Below, in pieces: positions 28,192 through 36,685 of a stretch of DNA of 64,000 nucleotides; the first letter of the stretch is position 1; each line of letters begins with the position of its first letter. The position numbers were made by a program, and so were the translations under genes. The stretch comes from Mesorhizobium sp. BR1-1-16 (GTDB lineage Bacteria; Pseudomonadota; Alphaproteobacteria; Rhizobiales; Kaistiaceae). The stretch spans positions 62,001-126,000 of the forward strand of contig NZ_JAIUIE010000008.1 in NCBI RefSeq assembly GCF_020165495.1, read 5' to 3'. A model generated the notes under the pieces. The model was not told the DNA's origin, did not search any database, and worked only from the letters and a program-made list of their open reading frames with translations.

Positions 28192-28979
28192 TGCTCAAGA
28201 CCCGCGTCATCCCCTGCCTCGACGTCAAGGACGGCCGCGTCGTCAAGGGCGTGCAGTTCATCGACCTGATCGACGCCGGCGACCCCGTCGAGGCCGCCAA
28301 GGCCTATGACGCCGCCGGTGCCGACGAACTCTGCTTCCTCGACATCACGGCGACGCACGAAAATCGCGGCACGATCCTCGATGTCGTCGCGCGCACCGCC
28401 GAGGCCTGCTTCATGCCGGTGACGGTCGGTGGCGGTGTGCGCACCGTCGAGGACATCCGCGCTCTGATGCTGGCCGGCGCCGACAAGGTGGCGATCAACA
28501 GCGCCGCCGTCTTCGATCGGACGATCGTCGCCCGGGCGGCGGAGAAGTTCGGCGCGCAGGCGATCGTCGTCTCCATCGACGCCAAGCAGACGCGCCGGCG
28601 CGGCGTCGGCGGCGACAATGAGGACCGCTGGGAGATCTTCACCCATGGCGGCCGCAAGCCGACCGGCATCGACGCCGTTGAATATGCCAAAGAGGTCGCG
28701 AAGCTCGGCGCCGGCGAAATCCTGCTCACCTCGATGGACCGCGATGGCACCCGCGACGGCTTCGATCTCGCGCTGACCCGCACCATTGCCGATATGGTCT
28801 CCGTGCCGGTCGTTGCGTCCGGCGGCGTCGGCAATCTCGATCATCTCGTCGACGGCGTGCGGATCGGCCGTGCCAGCGCCGTCCTCGCCGCGTCGATCTT
28901 CCATTTCGGGACCTTCACGCTGCAGCAGGCGAAGCACCATATGGCGGCGGCCGGCATTCCGGTCCGGCTCGACGGCTGA
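28191..28979 (+). CDS. hisF: Imidazole glycerol phosphate synthase, cyclase subunit HisF
   Basis: Uses ammonia from HisH to close the imidazole ring, giving IGP and AICAR. The 262-residue barrel begins with [20 protein letters not shown] (catalytic Asp in LDVKDG), then [25 protein letters not shown] (second catalytic Asp) and ASGGVGN. It pairs with hisH 743 bases upstream and is followed by hisE after 10 bases. Confidence 0.97.
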   Translation: MLKTRVIPCLDVKDGRVVKGVQFIDLIDAGDPVEAAKAYDAAGADELCFLDITATHENRGTILDVVARTAEACFMPVTVGGGVRTVEDIRALMLAGADKVAINSAAVFDRTIVARAAEKFGAQAIVVSIDAKQTRRRGVGGDNEDRWEIFTHGGRKPTGIDAVEYAKEVAKLGAGEILLTSMDRDGTRDGFDLALTRTIADMVSVPVVASGGVGNLDHLVDGVRIGRASAVLAASIFHFGTFTLQQAKHHMAAAGIPVRLDG

Positions 28980-28989
28980 GGAGGCAAGC

Positions 28990-29313
28990 TTGTCCGATTT
29001 CACGCTCCCCGATCTCGTCGCCATCGTGCATGCCCGCGCGACCTCCGGCGATCCCGGTTCCTATACGGCGAAGCTTCTCGCCAAGGGGCCGGCCCGCGTC
29101 GCCAAGAAATTCGGCGAGGAAGCGGTCGAGGCGGTGATCGCGGCCGTCGAGGGCGATAACGCCGCCTTGACGTCCGAGGCCGCCGACATGCTCTATCATT
29201 TCGTGGTTCTCCTCGAAGCGCGCGGCATTCCGCTCGATGCCGTGATGGCCGAGCTTGCCGGGCGCACCGGCCGCACCGGGCTCGAGGAGAAGGCGTCGCG
29301 GCCGCCCGAATAG
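28990..29313 (+). CDS. hisE: Phosphoribosyl-ATP pyrophosphatase HisE
   Basis: Hydrolyses phosphoribosyl-ATP to phosphoribosyl-AMP, the second step of histidine synthesis. The 107-residue all-helical protein has the MazG-like core [18 protein letters not shown] and [13 protein letters not shown] with metal-binding acidic residues. The start is a TTG at 28990, supported by AGGAGG 7 bases upstream; there is no ATG at the expected place. HisI, the next enzyme, is not fused and is not in the window. coaA follows 17 bases later. Confidence 0.94.
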   Translation: MSDFTLPDLVAIVHARATSGDPGSYTAKLLAKGPARVAKKFGEEAVEAVIAAVEGDNAALTSEAADMLYHFVVLLEARGIPLDAVMAELAGRTGRTGLEEKASRPPE

Positions 29314-29330
29314 GCCGCTGGGAACAGACG

Positions 29331-30284
29331 ATGGACAGCGCATCGCGGCCACAACTCGCCCCCCATCGCTATTTCACCCGCGAGGAATGGGCATCGCTGC
29401 GTGCCGATACGCCGCTGACGCTCGACGAAAGCGATCTCGCGCGCCTGCGCAGCCTCAACGACCCGATCTCGATCGATGAAGTCGTGAGCATCTATCTGCC
29501 GCTGTCGCGCCTGCTCAATCTCTATGTCGCGGCGACGCAGCGGCTCTACAAGGCGACGCGGACCTTTCTCGGCACGAGCGACGGGAAGACGCCCTTCATC
29601 ATCGGCATTGGCGGCTCGGTCGCGGTCGGCAAATCGACCACGGCGCGCGTGCTGCGCGCGCTGCTGCAGCGCTGGCCGGATACGCCGAAGGTCGAACTCG
29701 TCACCACCGACGGCTTCCTCTATCCGAATGCCGTGCTGCAGCGCGAAGGGCTGATGGAGCGGAAGGGCTTTCCCGAAAGCTACGATCTGCCGGCGCTGCT
29801 CGCCTTCCTCTCCGACATCAAGGCTGGATCGCCGCGTGTGACGGCGCCGCTCTATTCGCATCTCGTCTACGATATCGTTCCCTCCGAGCGCGTCACCATC
29901 GATGCGCCCGACATCCTGATCGTCGAGGGCCTCAACGTGCTGCAGACGCCGCGCCTGCCGCGCGACGGCAAGGCGGTGCCGTTCGTCTCCGATTTCTTCG
30001 ATTTCTCGATCTATATCGACGCGGACGAGATCGACATTCACCGCTGGTATGTGGCTCGTTTCGAGCGGCTGCGGGCCACCGCTTTCCGCGATCCGAGCTC
30101 TTATTTTCACCGCTATGCCCTCATTCCCGAAGACGAGGCGCTGGCGATCGCCGAGCGGCTCTGGTCGCGCATCAATCTCGCCAACCTCAGGGAAAACATT
30201 CTCCCGACCCGTCCGCGCGCCGATCTGATCCTCAGCAAGGGCGCCAATCACCTCATCGAGCAGGTCGCGCTGCGACGGCTCTGA
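29331..30284 (+). CDS. coaA: Pantothenate kinase, type I
   Basis: First and rate-setting step of CoA synthesis, phosphorylating pantothenate; type I enzymes are feedback-inhibited by CoA. The 317-residue product has the P-loop [17 protein letters not shown] near residue 88, [10 protein letters not shown] and [10 protein letters not shown]. hisE-coaA adjacency is common in rhizobia and suggests read-through from the his operon. The start [15 protein letters not shown] lies 17 bases after hisE. Confidence 0.97.
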   Translation: MDSASRPQLAPHRYFTREEWASLRADTPLTLDESDLARLRSLNDPISIDEVVSIYLPLSRLLNLYVAATQRLYKATRTFLGTSDGKTPFIIGIGGSVAVGKSTTARVLRALLQRWPDTPKVELVTTDGFLYPNAVLQREGLMERKGFPESYDLPALLAFLSDIKAGSPRVTAPLYSHLVYDIVPSERVTIDAPDILIVEGLNVLQTPRLPRDGKAVPFVSDFFDFSIYIDADEIDIHRWYVARFERLRATAFRDPSSYFHRYALIPEDEALAIAERLWSRINLANLRENILPTRPRADLILSKGANHLIEQVALRRL

Positions 30285-30411
30285 AGCTCCTGGGCGAGGG
30301 GCTGGAATGCCACTCGTTCGCAGTTGCGAAGATAGGCGTTGTGGCGGTGTGGTGCGGGGTGCTAAGGGCGCGAACCCCCACGTGATGCGGATACGCGCAA
30401 TGCCGGTACGG

Positions 30412-31299
30412 ATGGATAAGGTGACGTTCGTCGCCTTCAGCTCGATCGTCATCGCCTTGCTGGTGATGGGCCTCAAATATGCGGCCTATCTTGCCACGGG
30501 CAGCGTCGCGCTGTTCTCCGATGCGCTCGAAAGCATCGTCAATCTGGTGACGGCGCTCGCTGCGTTCTGGGCGATCCAGGTGAGCCGCAAGCCGGCCGAC
30601 ACCGACCACCAGTTCGGTCATCACAAGGCTGAGTATTTCGCTGCGGTGCTGGAGGGCGTTCTGATCGTCGTCGCGGCCCTCCTGATCGCCCGCCAGGCCT
30701 GGATCTCGTTCAACCTCAACCTGGCGCCAGAAAACACGCTGCACGGCCTCGCCATCAATGCGGTCGCGACGGCGGTCAACGGCGCCTGGGCGATGTATCT
30801 GTTCCGCTTCGGGCGCCGCCGCCGCTCGCCGGCCTTCATCGCGGAGGCATGGCACTTGACCAGCGATGTCGTCAGCTCGGTCGGCGTTATCATCGGACTG
30901 GTTCTCGTCGTGATCACGGGCTGGACCGTGCTCGATCCGCTGGTCGCCGTCATCGTTGCCGTCAACATCCTGTGGTCGGGCTGGAAGGTCATTCGCGATT
31001 CGGTCAGCGGCCTGATGGATGAGGCGGTGTCGCGCTCCGTCGATACGGAAATCCGTTCCATCATCGCCGCCGAGGCCGAGGGGGCGATCGAGGTGCATGA
31101 TCTCAGGACCCGCAGCGCCGGCCGTGCTACCTTCATCGAGTTCCATCTCGTCGTTCCCGGTGCGATGTCCGTGGCCTCGGCCCATGCCATCTGCGACCGG
31201 ATTGAAGTGGCACTGATGAAGGCAGTTGAAGGGGCGGAGGTCTCCATTCATGTCGAGCCCGAAGCCGAGGCCCAGCATCACGGCGTGCTCGTGCTTTAG
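30412..31299 (+). CDS. Cation diffusion facilitator family transporter
   Basis: Proton-coupled divalent-metal efflux protein of the inner membrane. With the start at 30412 it has 295 residues beginning MDKVTFVAFSSI, five to six membrane segments, the metal-site motif SDALES in the second segment and HHKAEYF between segments two and three. A C-terminal cytoplasmic ferredoxin-like domain (about 205-295) follows. In-frame ATGs at 30307, 30385 and 30400 are alternatives; none has a strong ribosome site. The metal (Zn, Co, Fe or Mn) cannot be told from the sequence alone. Confidence 0.9.
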   Translation: MDKVTFVAFSSIVIALLVMGLKYAAYLATGSVALFSDALESIVNLVTALAAFWAIQVSRKPADTDHQFGHHKAEYFAAVLEGVLIVVAALLIARQAWISFNLNLAPENTLHGLAINAVATAVNGAWAMYLFRFGRRRRSPAFIAEAWHLTSDVVSSVGVIIGLVLVVITGWTVLDPLVAVIVAVNILWSGWKVIRDSVSGLMDEAVSRSVDTEIRSIIAAEAEGAIEVHDLRTRSAGRATFIEFHLVVPGAMSVASAHAICDRIEVALMKAVEGAEVSIHVEPEAEAQHHGVLVL

Positions 31300-31313
31300 G
31301 GCGCCGGCGCCCT
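31298..31313. repeat. Perfect 16-bp palindrome at the end of the transporter gene
   Basis: AGGGCGCCGGCGCCCT is fully self-complementary and includes the last two bases of the TAG stop codon of the transporter gene. It may form a hairpin ending that transcript just before the proposed grpE promoter; no T-tract follows. Confidence 0.45.
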
Positions 31314-31317
31314 GCGA

Positions 31318-31349
31318 CTTGATTTTCGAGGCGCGAGCGCTGATATCGG
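31318..31349 (+). promoter_or_regulatory. Candidate RpoH-type promoter of grpE
   Basis: CTTGAT (31318-31323) is followed after 16 bases by CTGATATCGG (31340-31349), one mismatch from the alphaproteobacterial heat-shock -10 motif CYTATNTNNG. The spacing from CTTG matches that at dnaK. The grpE start is about 40 bases further on. Confidence 0.5.
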
Positions 31350-31388
31350 GCGCAAAATGATGACCAGTCACGAAAGCGAGACGCCGCA

Positions 31389-31976
31389 ATGACCAATGAT
31401 CCGCAGACGACGCCGGAGACCGAGGCGGCCGTCGATCAGCCCGAGGGCGATGTCGCAGCCGAGGCGCGCATCGAGGCTCTGGAAGCCGAGAACGCGGAGA
31501 TGAAGGACCGGGTGCTCCGCACCATGGCCGAGATGGAGAATCTCCGCCGCCGTACCGAGCGCCAGATCGCCGAGACCCGCCAATATGCCATCGCGGCCTT
31601 CGCGCGCGACATGCTGACGGCCGGCGACAATCTGGCCCGCGCGCTCGAGGCGGTGCCAGACGAGGCACGCGGTGCCGAGGCGATGAAGACGCTGATCGAG
31701 GGCGTCGAGATGACCGAGCGCGATCTCCTCAATTCGCTTGAGAAGCATGGTGTGAAGAAGCTCGATCCGCTCGGCCAGAAATTCGATCCCAACCTGCATC
31801 AGGCGATCTTCGAGGTTCCGACCGACGCGCAGCCCTCGGGCACTGTGATGCAAGTGATGCAGTCGGGCTACGTCATCGGCGAGCGGGTGCTCCGTCCCGC
31901 CATGGTCGGCGTCGCCAAGGGCGCGCCCCGCCAGAAGGACTCTTCGGACGCGCCGGGCGCCGGCCAGTCCGGCTGA
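31389..31976 (+). CDS. grpE: Nucleotide exchange factor GrpE
   Basis: Releases ADP from DnaK in the Hsp70 cycle. The 195-residue product has an acidic N-terminus, a long coiled coil (about residues 22-60, with [19 protein letters not shown]), the four-helix bundle and the C-terminal beta-wing with [16 protein letters not shown] and [22 protein letters not shown]. It is about 13 kb from hrcA and 23 kb from dnaKJ, so the chaperone set is dispersed. The TRIC-family gene follows after 5 bases. Confidence 0.97.
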   Translation: MTNDPQTTPETEAAVDQPEGDVAAEARIEALEAENAEMKDRVLRTMAEMENLRRRTERQIAETRQYAIAAFARDMLTAGDNLARALEAVPDEARGAEAMKTLIEGVEMTERDLLNSLEKHGVKKLDPLGQKFDPNLHQAIFEVPTDAQPSGTVMQVMQSGYVIGERVLRPAMVGVAKGAPRQKDSSDAPGAGQSG

Positions 31977-31981
31977 CAGAG

Positions 31982-32626
31982 ATGGGCCTGGATGTCTCCT
32001 TGCTCCAGGCCCTCGATTCGATCGGCGTCGTCGTCTTCGCCGTCACGGGTGCGCTTGCCGCCTCGCGCAAGGAACTGGATCTCGTCGGTTTCGTCTTCCT
32101 GGCGGCGATCACCGGCGTTGGTGGCGGCACGCTGCGCGACGTCATTCTCGGCGAGACGCCGGTCTTCTGGATCCGCGAGCCACAGCCGGTCATTCTCTGC
32201 GCGCTCTCGGGCGTCGCTGTCTTCTTCGTCGCCCCTTTCGTCGAATATCGCTATCAGGCGCTGCTCTGGGCCGATGCCATCGGCATTTCCGGCTATTGCG
32301 TCATGGGCGCGTCCCGCGCGCTCGATGCCGGCGCGAGCCCCGTCAGTGCGGTCGTCATGGGGGTCATGACAGCCTCCTTCGGCGGCATCATCCGCGATGT
32401 CATCGCCGGCGAGCCGTCCGTGCTTCTGCGCAAGGAAATCTATGTCACGGCGACGCTGGTCGGCGCGACATTGTTCGTGCTCGCCGACCGGTCGGGCATG
32501 CCGTTCTGGCCGGCCGCGTTCCTTGGCGGCTTTGCTGCGTTCGGTGTCCGCGCCGGGGCGCTCCGCTTCGGCTGGACCTTGCCGACCTATCGCTCGCGCC
32601 CGGGCCGCGAATTCCCGCCGCGCTGA
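31982..32626 (+). CDS. TRIC-family cation channel (UPF0126)
   Basis: 214-residue integral membrane protein with seven predicted segments in two repeats (DSIGVVVFAVTGALAA and DAIGISGYCVMGASRA). Each repeat carries the glycine-rich motif GVGGGTLRDVILGE or ASFGGIIRDVIAGE. Bacterial TRIC homologues form trimeric monovalent-cation channels. It begins 5 bases after grpE and probably shares its transcript. It converges on the OlsB-like gene with 3 bases between stops. Confidence 0.9.
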   Translation: MGLDVSLLQALDSIGVVVFAVTGALAASRKELDLVGFVFLAAITGVGGGTLRDVILGETPVFWIREPQPVILCALSGVAVFFVAPFVEYRYQALLWADAIGISGYCVMGASRALDAGASPVSAVVMGVMTASFGGIIRDVIAGEPSVLLRKEIYVTATLVGATLFVLADRSGMPFWPAAFLGGFAAFGVRAGALRFGWTLPTYRSRPGREFPPR

Positions 32627-32629
32627 GGC

Positions 32630-33592
32630 TCACGCGGCGTAGCGCGTCGCGTCAATGCCGTAGTGATTCACATAGCGCTCATTGATGGCGCTCACCGGCA
32701 AGACGATCATCACGTCGGTCGTGCCGAACTGCCGATCGACGACCGCCCCGTCGCCAACATAGGCACCGATCCGAAGATAGCCCTTCAGTAGCGGCGGAAG
32801 CATATGCAACGCGGCCCTGGCATCGATCGCCTCGGCTGGGACACGGTCCATCGCCACCCGTCGGCCGGGCAGGGCGCCGACCTGCCAGTCGCCCGGCGCG
32901 CGGGCATGGTGGTGCAGGAAGGCCAGCGGCAGCGCGAGGCAGTCCGGATCCGTTCCTTCGAGCGACGCGCAGCCGATCATCACGTCGATGCCGTGCCGAC
33001 GCACATAGCTCCAGATGCCGTGCCAGAGCAGTTCCACCGTCCGCTTGGTGCGATAGGGGCGCAGCACGCAGGAGCGCCCGAGTTCCAGGAAGCTGAGGCC
33101 GCTGTGCCGCTCGATCAGCGGCGCGACGTCGAACTCGTTCGCCGAATAGAAGCCGGAGAAGCGCTGCGCCACATCCTGTCGCAGCAGGCGATAGGTGCCG
33201 ACGATGGCCGCCTCGCCCGATTTGGTGATCGTATCGTGGTCGATGACGAGCAGATGATCGCAGATGGCGTCGAACGCATCGCGATCACGCCGCGAAACCT
33301 GTGTCTGGATGTCGGGGATCGCCGACATCTCCTCATAGAAGACCTTGTAGCGCAGCTTCTGCGCCTTCTTCACTTCGCGCGGGCTGACCGCAAGGCGCAC
33401 CTCGAGCGCGCCGATCCGGCCAAGCGGCGGCGGCGACAACGGAGCCGGCAAAAGACCTCGCGGCATCGTCTGTTTGAGCCCATGCAACATGCGCCGGGAA
33501 AGGTCCGGCAGCGTGGAAAACGGCTCCGGAAACGGCCGCATCTTTGGCCGCGCCCCGCTTTCCGCCCGCTTCAGCATAGCATGATCTCCCAT
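32630..33592 (-). CDS. OlsB-like ornithine N-acyltransferase (GNAT fold)
   Basis: 320 residues. A 60-residue Pro/Arg-rich N-terminus is followed by an acyl-ACP-using GNAT domain (GALEVRLAVSPREVKKAQKLRYKVFYEEM, EFDVAPLIERH, FLELGRSCVLRPYRTKRTV) and a C-terminal acyltransferase tail ending near NERYVNHYG. This architecture matches OlsB, which makes lyso-ornithine lipid from ornithine and 3-hydroxyacyl-ACP. No olsA partner lies in the window. A second ATG at 33577 is possible. The substrate remains inference. Confidence 0.75.
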   Translation of the reverse strand: MGDHAMLKRAESGARPKMRPFPEPFSTLPDLSRRMLHGLKQTMPRGLLPAPLSPPPLGRIGALEVRLAVSPREVKKAQKLRYKVFYEEMSAIPDIQTQVSRRDRDAFDAICDHLLVIDHDTITKSGEAAIVGTYRLLRQDVAQRFSGFYSANEFDVAPLIERHSGLSFLELGRSCVLRPYRTKRTVELLWHGIWSYVRRHGIDVMIGCASLEGTDPDCLALPLAFLHHHARAPGDWQVGALPGRRVAMDRVPAEAIDARAALHMLPPLLKGYLRIGAYVGDGAVVDRQFGTTDVMIVLPVSAINERYVNHYGIDATRYAA

Positions 33593-33658
33593 GACGCGGC
33601 TCGGCGGCAGGTCCAGGATCGGATCGCCGGCAACGATCGACGCTATAGATCACGGAAT

Positions 33659-35515
33659 TCATGCAGTTTGGTGACGGGGATCCGGCTGGATGCTTCGCCT
33701 GCTCAGCGCCTCCTCGAAGGCGCGTGAGAGCCGTTCCGCGGAAATGGGCTTCTCGAGAAAGATGTCGGCGCCGACATCGAGCGCGGCCGCTCTCGTGGCG
33801 AGATCGCTACGTCCCGAAGTCGCGATCAGAGCGGGCCGCGACCGCCCGGCGGCCGACGTGGCGAAGGCGCGGATGAGGTCGAGCCCGTCGCCATCGCCGA
33901 GCTTCAGATCGACCAGCACGACGTCGGGCGGATCGGCGAGTCGAGCCCTGGCTGCCGCCAGCGTCCGCACGTCGCTCACCTCATGGCCGAGCCGCTCCAG
34001 CACCGCACGCGCCAGCAATGCCGAGACCGGGTCATCCTCGACCACCAGCACATCGAGTGGCCGAGCCCCGCGCGGCTCTGGCAATGCCTGGCCGGGTCCG
34101 TCTGCCGGATCCGCAATGAAGCCGGCCGGGCGGCGGATCGCTTCCGCGACCACGGCGATCAGCGAGCGACGGCGCACCGGGCGGATCAGATAGGCATCGA
34201 AGCCGTCATCCCGGAGCGCATCGACGGCTCGCCGTTCACGCGCTTCAACCATGATGCCCACCGCCAACGGGCCGCCGGCGGCATTGCGCAACCGCTTCAG
34301 CGCCGCCCGCGCGTCGCCGGTCATGCGGGCGTCGGCGAGAACCATGCGATAGGGTTGACCGGCGGCCACCGCGGCGCCGACGAGGCCGGCCGCCTCGGCG
34401 AGGCTGCCGACAAGGCGGGCTTCTGCACCGGCCTGCTCCAGCGCTGCTCCCAGGGCGTCCCGCTCGAGCCCGGGCGGGGTGACCAGCAGCACGTCCTGGC
34501 CATCGAGGGGCCGCGTCGCGCGAGGCGGATGGCTGAGTGCCGGCAAAGTGAGCGTGAAATGAAAGACGGCGCCGCCACCGGCGCGCGCCTCCAGCGCGAT
34601 TTGGCCGCCCATCCGCGAAACGATCTGCTGTGAGATGGCGAGCCCGAGGCCGAGGCCCGAACCATCAACCCGCGCCCGCTCGAAGCTGCCGAAGATCCGG
34701 TCGCGGTCGGCGCCTTCGACGCCGGGTCCGCTGTCATGCACGGCAAAGGCGAGGGCGATGCCACGGTCAGCGATCGTATCGGCCGGATCGACGGCGAGCA
34801 ACACGGAGCCGTGCTCGGTCGCCGCGATCGCATTCGTCACGAGATTGATCAGGATTTGGCGAAGCCGGCCGGAATCGACCATGACCGGCGGCAGGTCAGG
34901 GGCAACGCGCGTGCCGATGCCGATGCCGCGCGCCTGCGCCAGCGGGGCCAGCAGTTCGGCGATGTCCTCGACCAGCGCCTCGATCTCGACGGATGTTGCG
35001 GCGAGCGTGAACTGGCCGGTCGCGATGCGCGAGGCATCGAGCAGATCATCCACCAGCCGGGCGAGCGCGCCGGCCGACTGACTGACCGCGCTGACATAGG
35101 AGCGCTGCTCGGCCGAGAGGTTCGTGCCGGCGAGCAGATCGACCAGCGCCAGCACGCCATGCAGCGGCGCCCGCATCTCATGGCTTACGGTCGCGATCGG
35201 GATAACCGCCTCGGCGGCCTTTTGAGAGCCGGCGTCGCTCAGTTCCCAGGAGAGATCCTGCAGCGTCTCGAGCCGCTCGGCGAGCGCCCTTCGGACGCGC
35301 CGTTCGGCATGGAGCTGCAGCCAAAGCGTGCCGATGCCGCCCAGAGCCAGGAACAACCCAGCAGCAATGAAATAATTCGCCCCGTTCGCGGGTTCGGCAA
35401 AACCGGCCGCCAGTGCGACCATTGCAGACAGCCCGGCGCCGACCGCGAGCAGCGTTGCTGCCAGAGGTTGTGGCACGGGTGACGCGACGACATCGCGGAG
35501 CGGATCAGCGGACAT
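33659..35515 (-). CDS. Hybrid sensor histidine kinase with two receiver-type domains
   Basis: 618 residues: two membrane segments (about 18-40 and 47-69), a short coiled coil, HisKA with SHEMRAP (His112), an ATP-binding domain with N box NLVTNAI (222-230), G1 DSGPGVE and G2 GSGLGLGLA. Next comes a degenerate receiver (340-460) in which the acidic pair is replaced by TPP and the usual Lys-Pro by Arg-Pro. A complete receiver follows (488-600) with Asp494-Asp495, phospho-acceptor Asp536 and Lys589. There is no periplasmic sensor domain, so it may sense within the membrane. No response regulator gene is adjacent. Confidence 0.9.
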   Translation of the reverse strand: MSADPLRDVVASPVPQPLAATLLAVGAGLSAMVALAAGFAEPANGANYFIAAGLFLALGGIGTLWLQLHAERRVRRALAERLETLQDLSWELSDAGSQKAAEAVIPIATVSHEMRAPLHGVLALVDLLAGTNLSAEQRSYVSAVSQSAGALARLVDDLLDASRIATGQFTLAATSVEIEALVEDIAELLAPLAQARGIGIGTRVAPDLPPVMVDSGRLRQILINLVTNAIAATEHGSVLLAVDPADTIADRGIALAFAVHDSGPGVEGADRDRIFGSFERARVDGSGLGLGLAISQQIVSRMGGQIALEARAGGGAVFHFTLTLPALSHPPRATRPLDGQDVLLVTPPGLERDALGAALEQAGAEARLVGSLAEAAGLVGAAVAAGQPYRMVLADARMTGDARAALKRLRNAAGGPLAVGIMVEARERRAVDALRDDGFDAYLIRPVRRRSLIAVVAEAIRRPAGFIADPADGPGQALPEPRGARPLDVLVVEDDPVSALLARAVLERLGHEVSDVRTLAAARARLADPPDVVLVDLKLGDGDGLDLIRAFATSAAGRSRPALIATSGRSDLATRAAALDVGADIFLEKPISAERLSRAFEEALSRRSIQPDPRHQTA

Positions 35516-35807
35516 CGGATTTGCCCCTCGGGTGCGCAGGCGCGCGGCAGCTGCACTCTAGGGCGGCTTGATTGCGAAACCCTTGCTATCCGCGAGTCGG
35601 TCAACCCCCTGCCGCTATTGGCGGCACGACGCTTACGCTCCGCATGACGGCTCGTTCGAGGCGCGTGAGCCGAAGTCGCGGGTGGCAACCTGAGATGCGT
35701 CAAACGAGGTAAGCAGGACTACGGGAATACAACTTACTATTGCAGGGTAGGGATGAAACGTGGTACACCCTATGTTACAAACAATCGGTGTTGCCTGCAC
35801 GGGGGTG
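35516..35807. other. Non-coding gap between the hybrid kinase and the XRE gene
   Basis: 292 bases without a credible gene. Base composition falls below that of the flanking kinase gene toward 35700-35800, and the hexamer TGTTAC recurs near both 35772 and 35808. It must carry the kinase promoter on the minus strand. No RNA gene was recognised. Confidence 0.4.
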
Positions 35808-36149
35808 TTACGGTTGTCCCACAAGAAATTTCACGAAATTAATGACCTGCCGGCGCTTCGAGGGATCCAGCGTTCGAAAGTCCGCGATCAATTCCTGCGT
35901 TTCGAAGTTCTCGTCAGGTCGCGATTCAAGCAATAGCGCCGTCGGTACGTTCAGCGCCCGCGAGACAGCTTCAAGCACAGCCTGCGAATAGGGTTGTTCT
36001 CCCTTTTCAATTCGACCAAGACTTGCGTGCGAAATCACAGGCTCTCCACCGGGGTGTGAGGCCGTCATAGACGATAGCTTGCGGAGCGACAGCCCTCGTG
36101 AGAGGCGCCACTCGCGGATAAACGTCCTGCCATAGGTGCCGTCTGCCAT
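35808..36149 (-). CDS. XRE-family transcriptional regulator
   Basis: 113 residues with a Cro/cI-type helix-turn-helix in about residues 8-66 (EWRLSRGLSLRKLSSM, then SHASLGRIEKGEQPYSQAVLEAVSRAL). A short C-terminal part ends LDPSKRRQVINFVKFLV, as in many phage-type repressors. The gene is visibly less GC-rich than its neighbours, which suggests later acquisition. It is divergent from the small membrane protein gene at 36258; an 8-bp inverted repeat between them is a likely operator. Confidence 0.85.
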   Translation of the reverse strand: MADGTYGRTFIREWRLSRGLSLRKLSSMTASHPGGEPVISHASLGRIEKGEQPYSQAVLEAVSRALNVPTALLLESRPDENFETQELIADFRTLDPSKRRQVINFVKFLVGQP

Positions 36150-36192
36150 GCCGGAACGATAGTCCGAAAAAGCAAATGTATGGTCTCATCCA

Positions 36193-36224
36193 TTGTGACA
36201 ATTCATCTAAATCCACTGTCACAA
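36193..36224. promoter_or_regulatory. Inverted repeat, possible operator between xre and the small membrane protein gene
   Basis: TTGTGACA (36193-36200) and TGTCACAA (36217-36224) are perfect inverse copies, 24 bases centre to centre, with an AT-rich 16-base spacer. The position in the divergent gap suits autoregulation by the XRE protein; binding is inference. Confidence 0.5.
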
Positions 36225-36257
36225 CCGGCGTAACATTCCTCCTTCTGAGGGGGGTTA

Positions 36258-36566
36258 TTGGGCTTCAGCATGCAGAATATTCCCCCTGCGCCGATGGACG
36301 AGGTAGATCTGGTTCAACGTCCCCGGCAACTTGCGCAGCAAGACGCGACGAAGCTGTCGGCCGTCGAAGAGGCAACCAAACGGGAAATTGATCGGGCCAA
36401 TGCCCGTCTGGCGATCGCCGAAGAGATCATGCGGCGCTATCCAGATGAATTCGAACAGCAAGGCTCGACGCGGCTACTTGGCGTTGCCATCGCGGTTCTG
36501 GCATTTGGCGTCGTCGCCGCGCTTATCCTGAAGGCAGAAGGCCTCTGGTTCGCCCTCGGCTTCTAG
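36258..36566 (+). CDS. Small hypothetical protein with one C-terminal membrane segment
   Basis: 102 residues: a charged, probably coiled-coil region (about 25-60, KLSAVEEATKREIDRANARL) and one hydrophobic segment (about 73-92) near the C-terminus. I do not recognise a family. GAGGGGGG lies 3-7 bases before the TTG at 36258, which favours this start; an ATG at 36270 is the alternative. It is divergently paired with the XRE gene and may be its regulated partner. Confidence 0.6.
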   Translation: MGFSMQNIPPAPMDEVDLVQRPRQLAQQDATKLSAVEEATKREIDRANARLAIAEEIMRRYPDEFEQQGSTRLLGVAIAVLAFGVVAALILKAEGLWFALGF

Positions 36567-36685
36567 ATCGCGCCAGGATTCCGCCGAGCGATCCGCATCT
36601 CCAGACGTTCAGCCGTGCAGCCGTCAACCGGTGCGGCGATAGACTATCACCACGAGGAAGACTGTCGTCGCGCGAATGACGTCGA

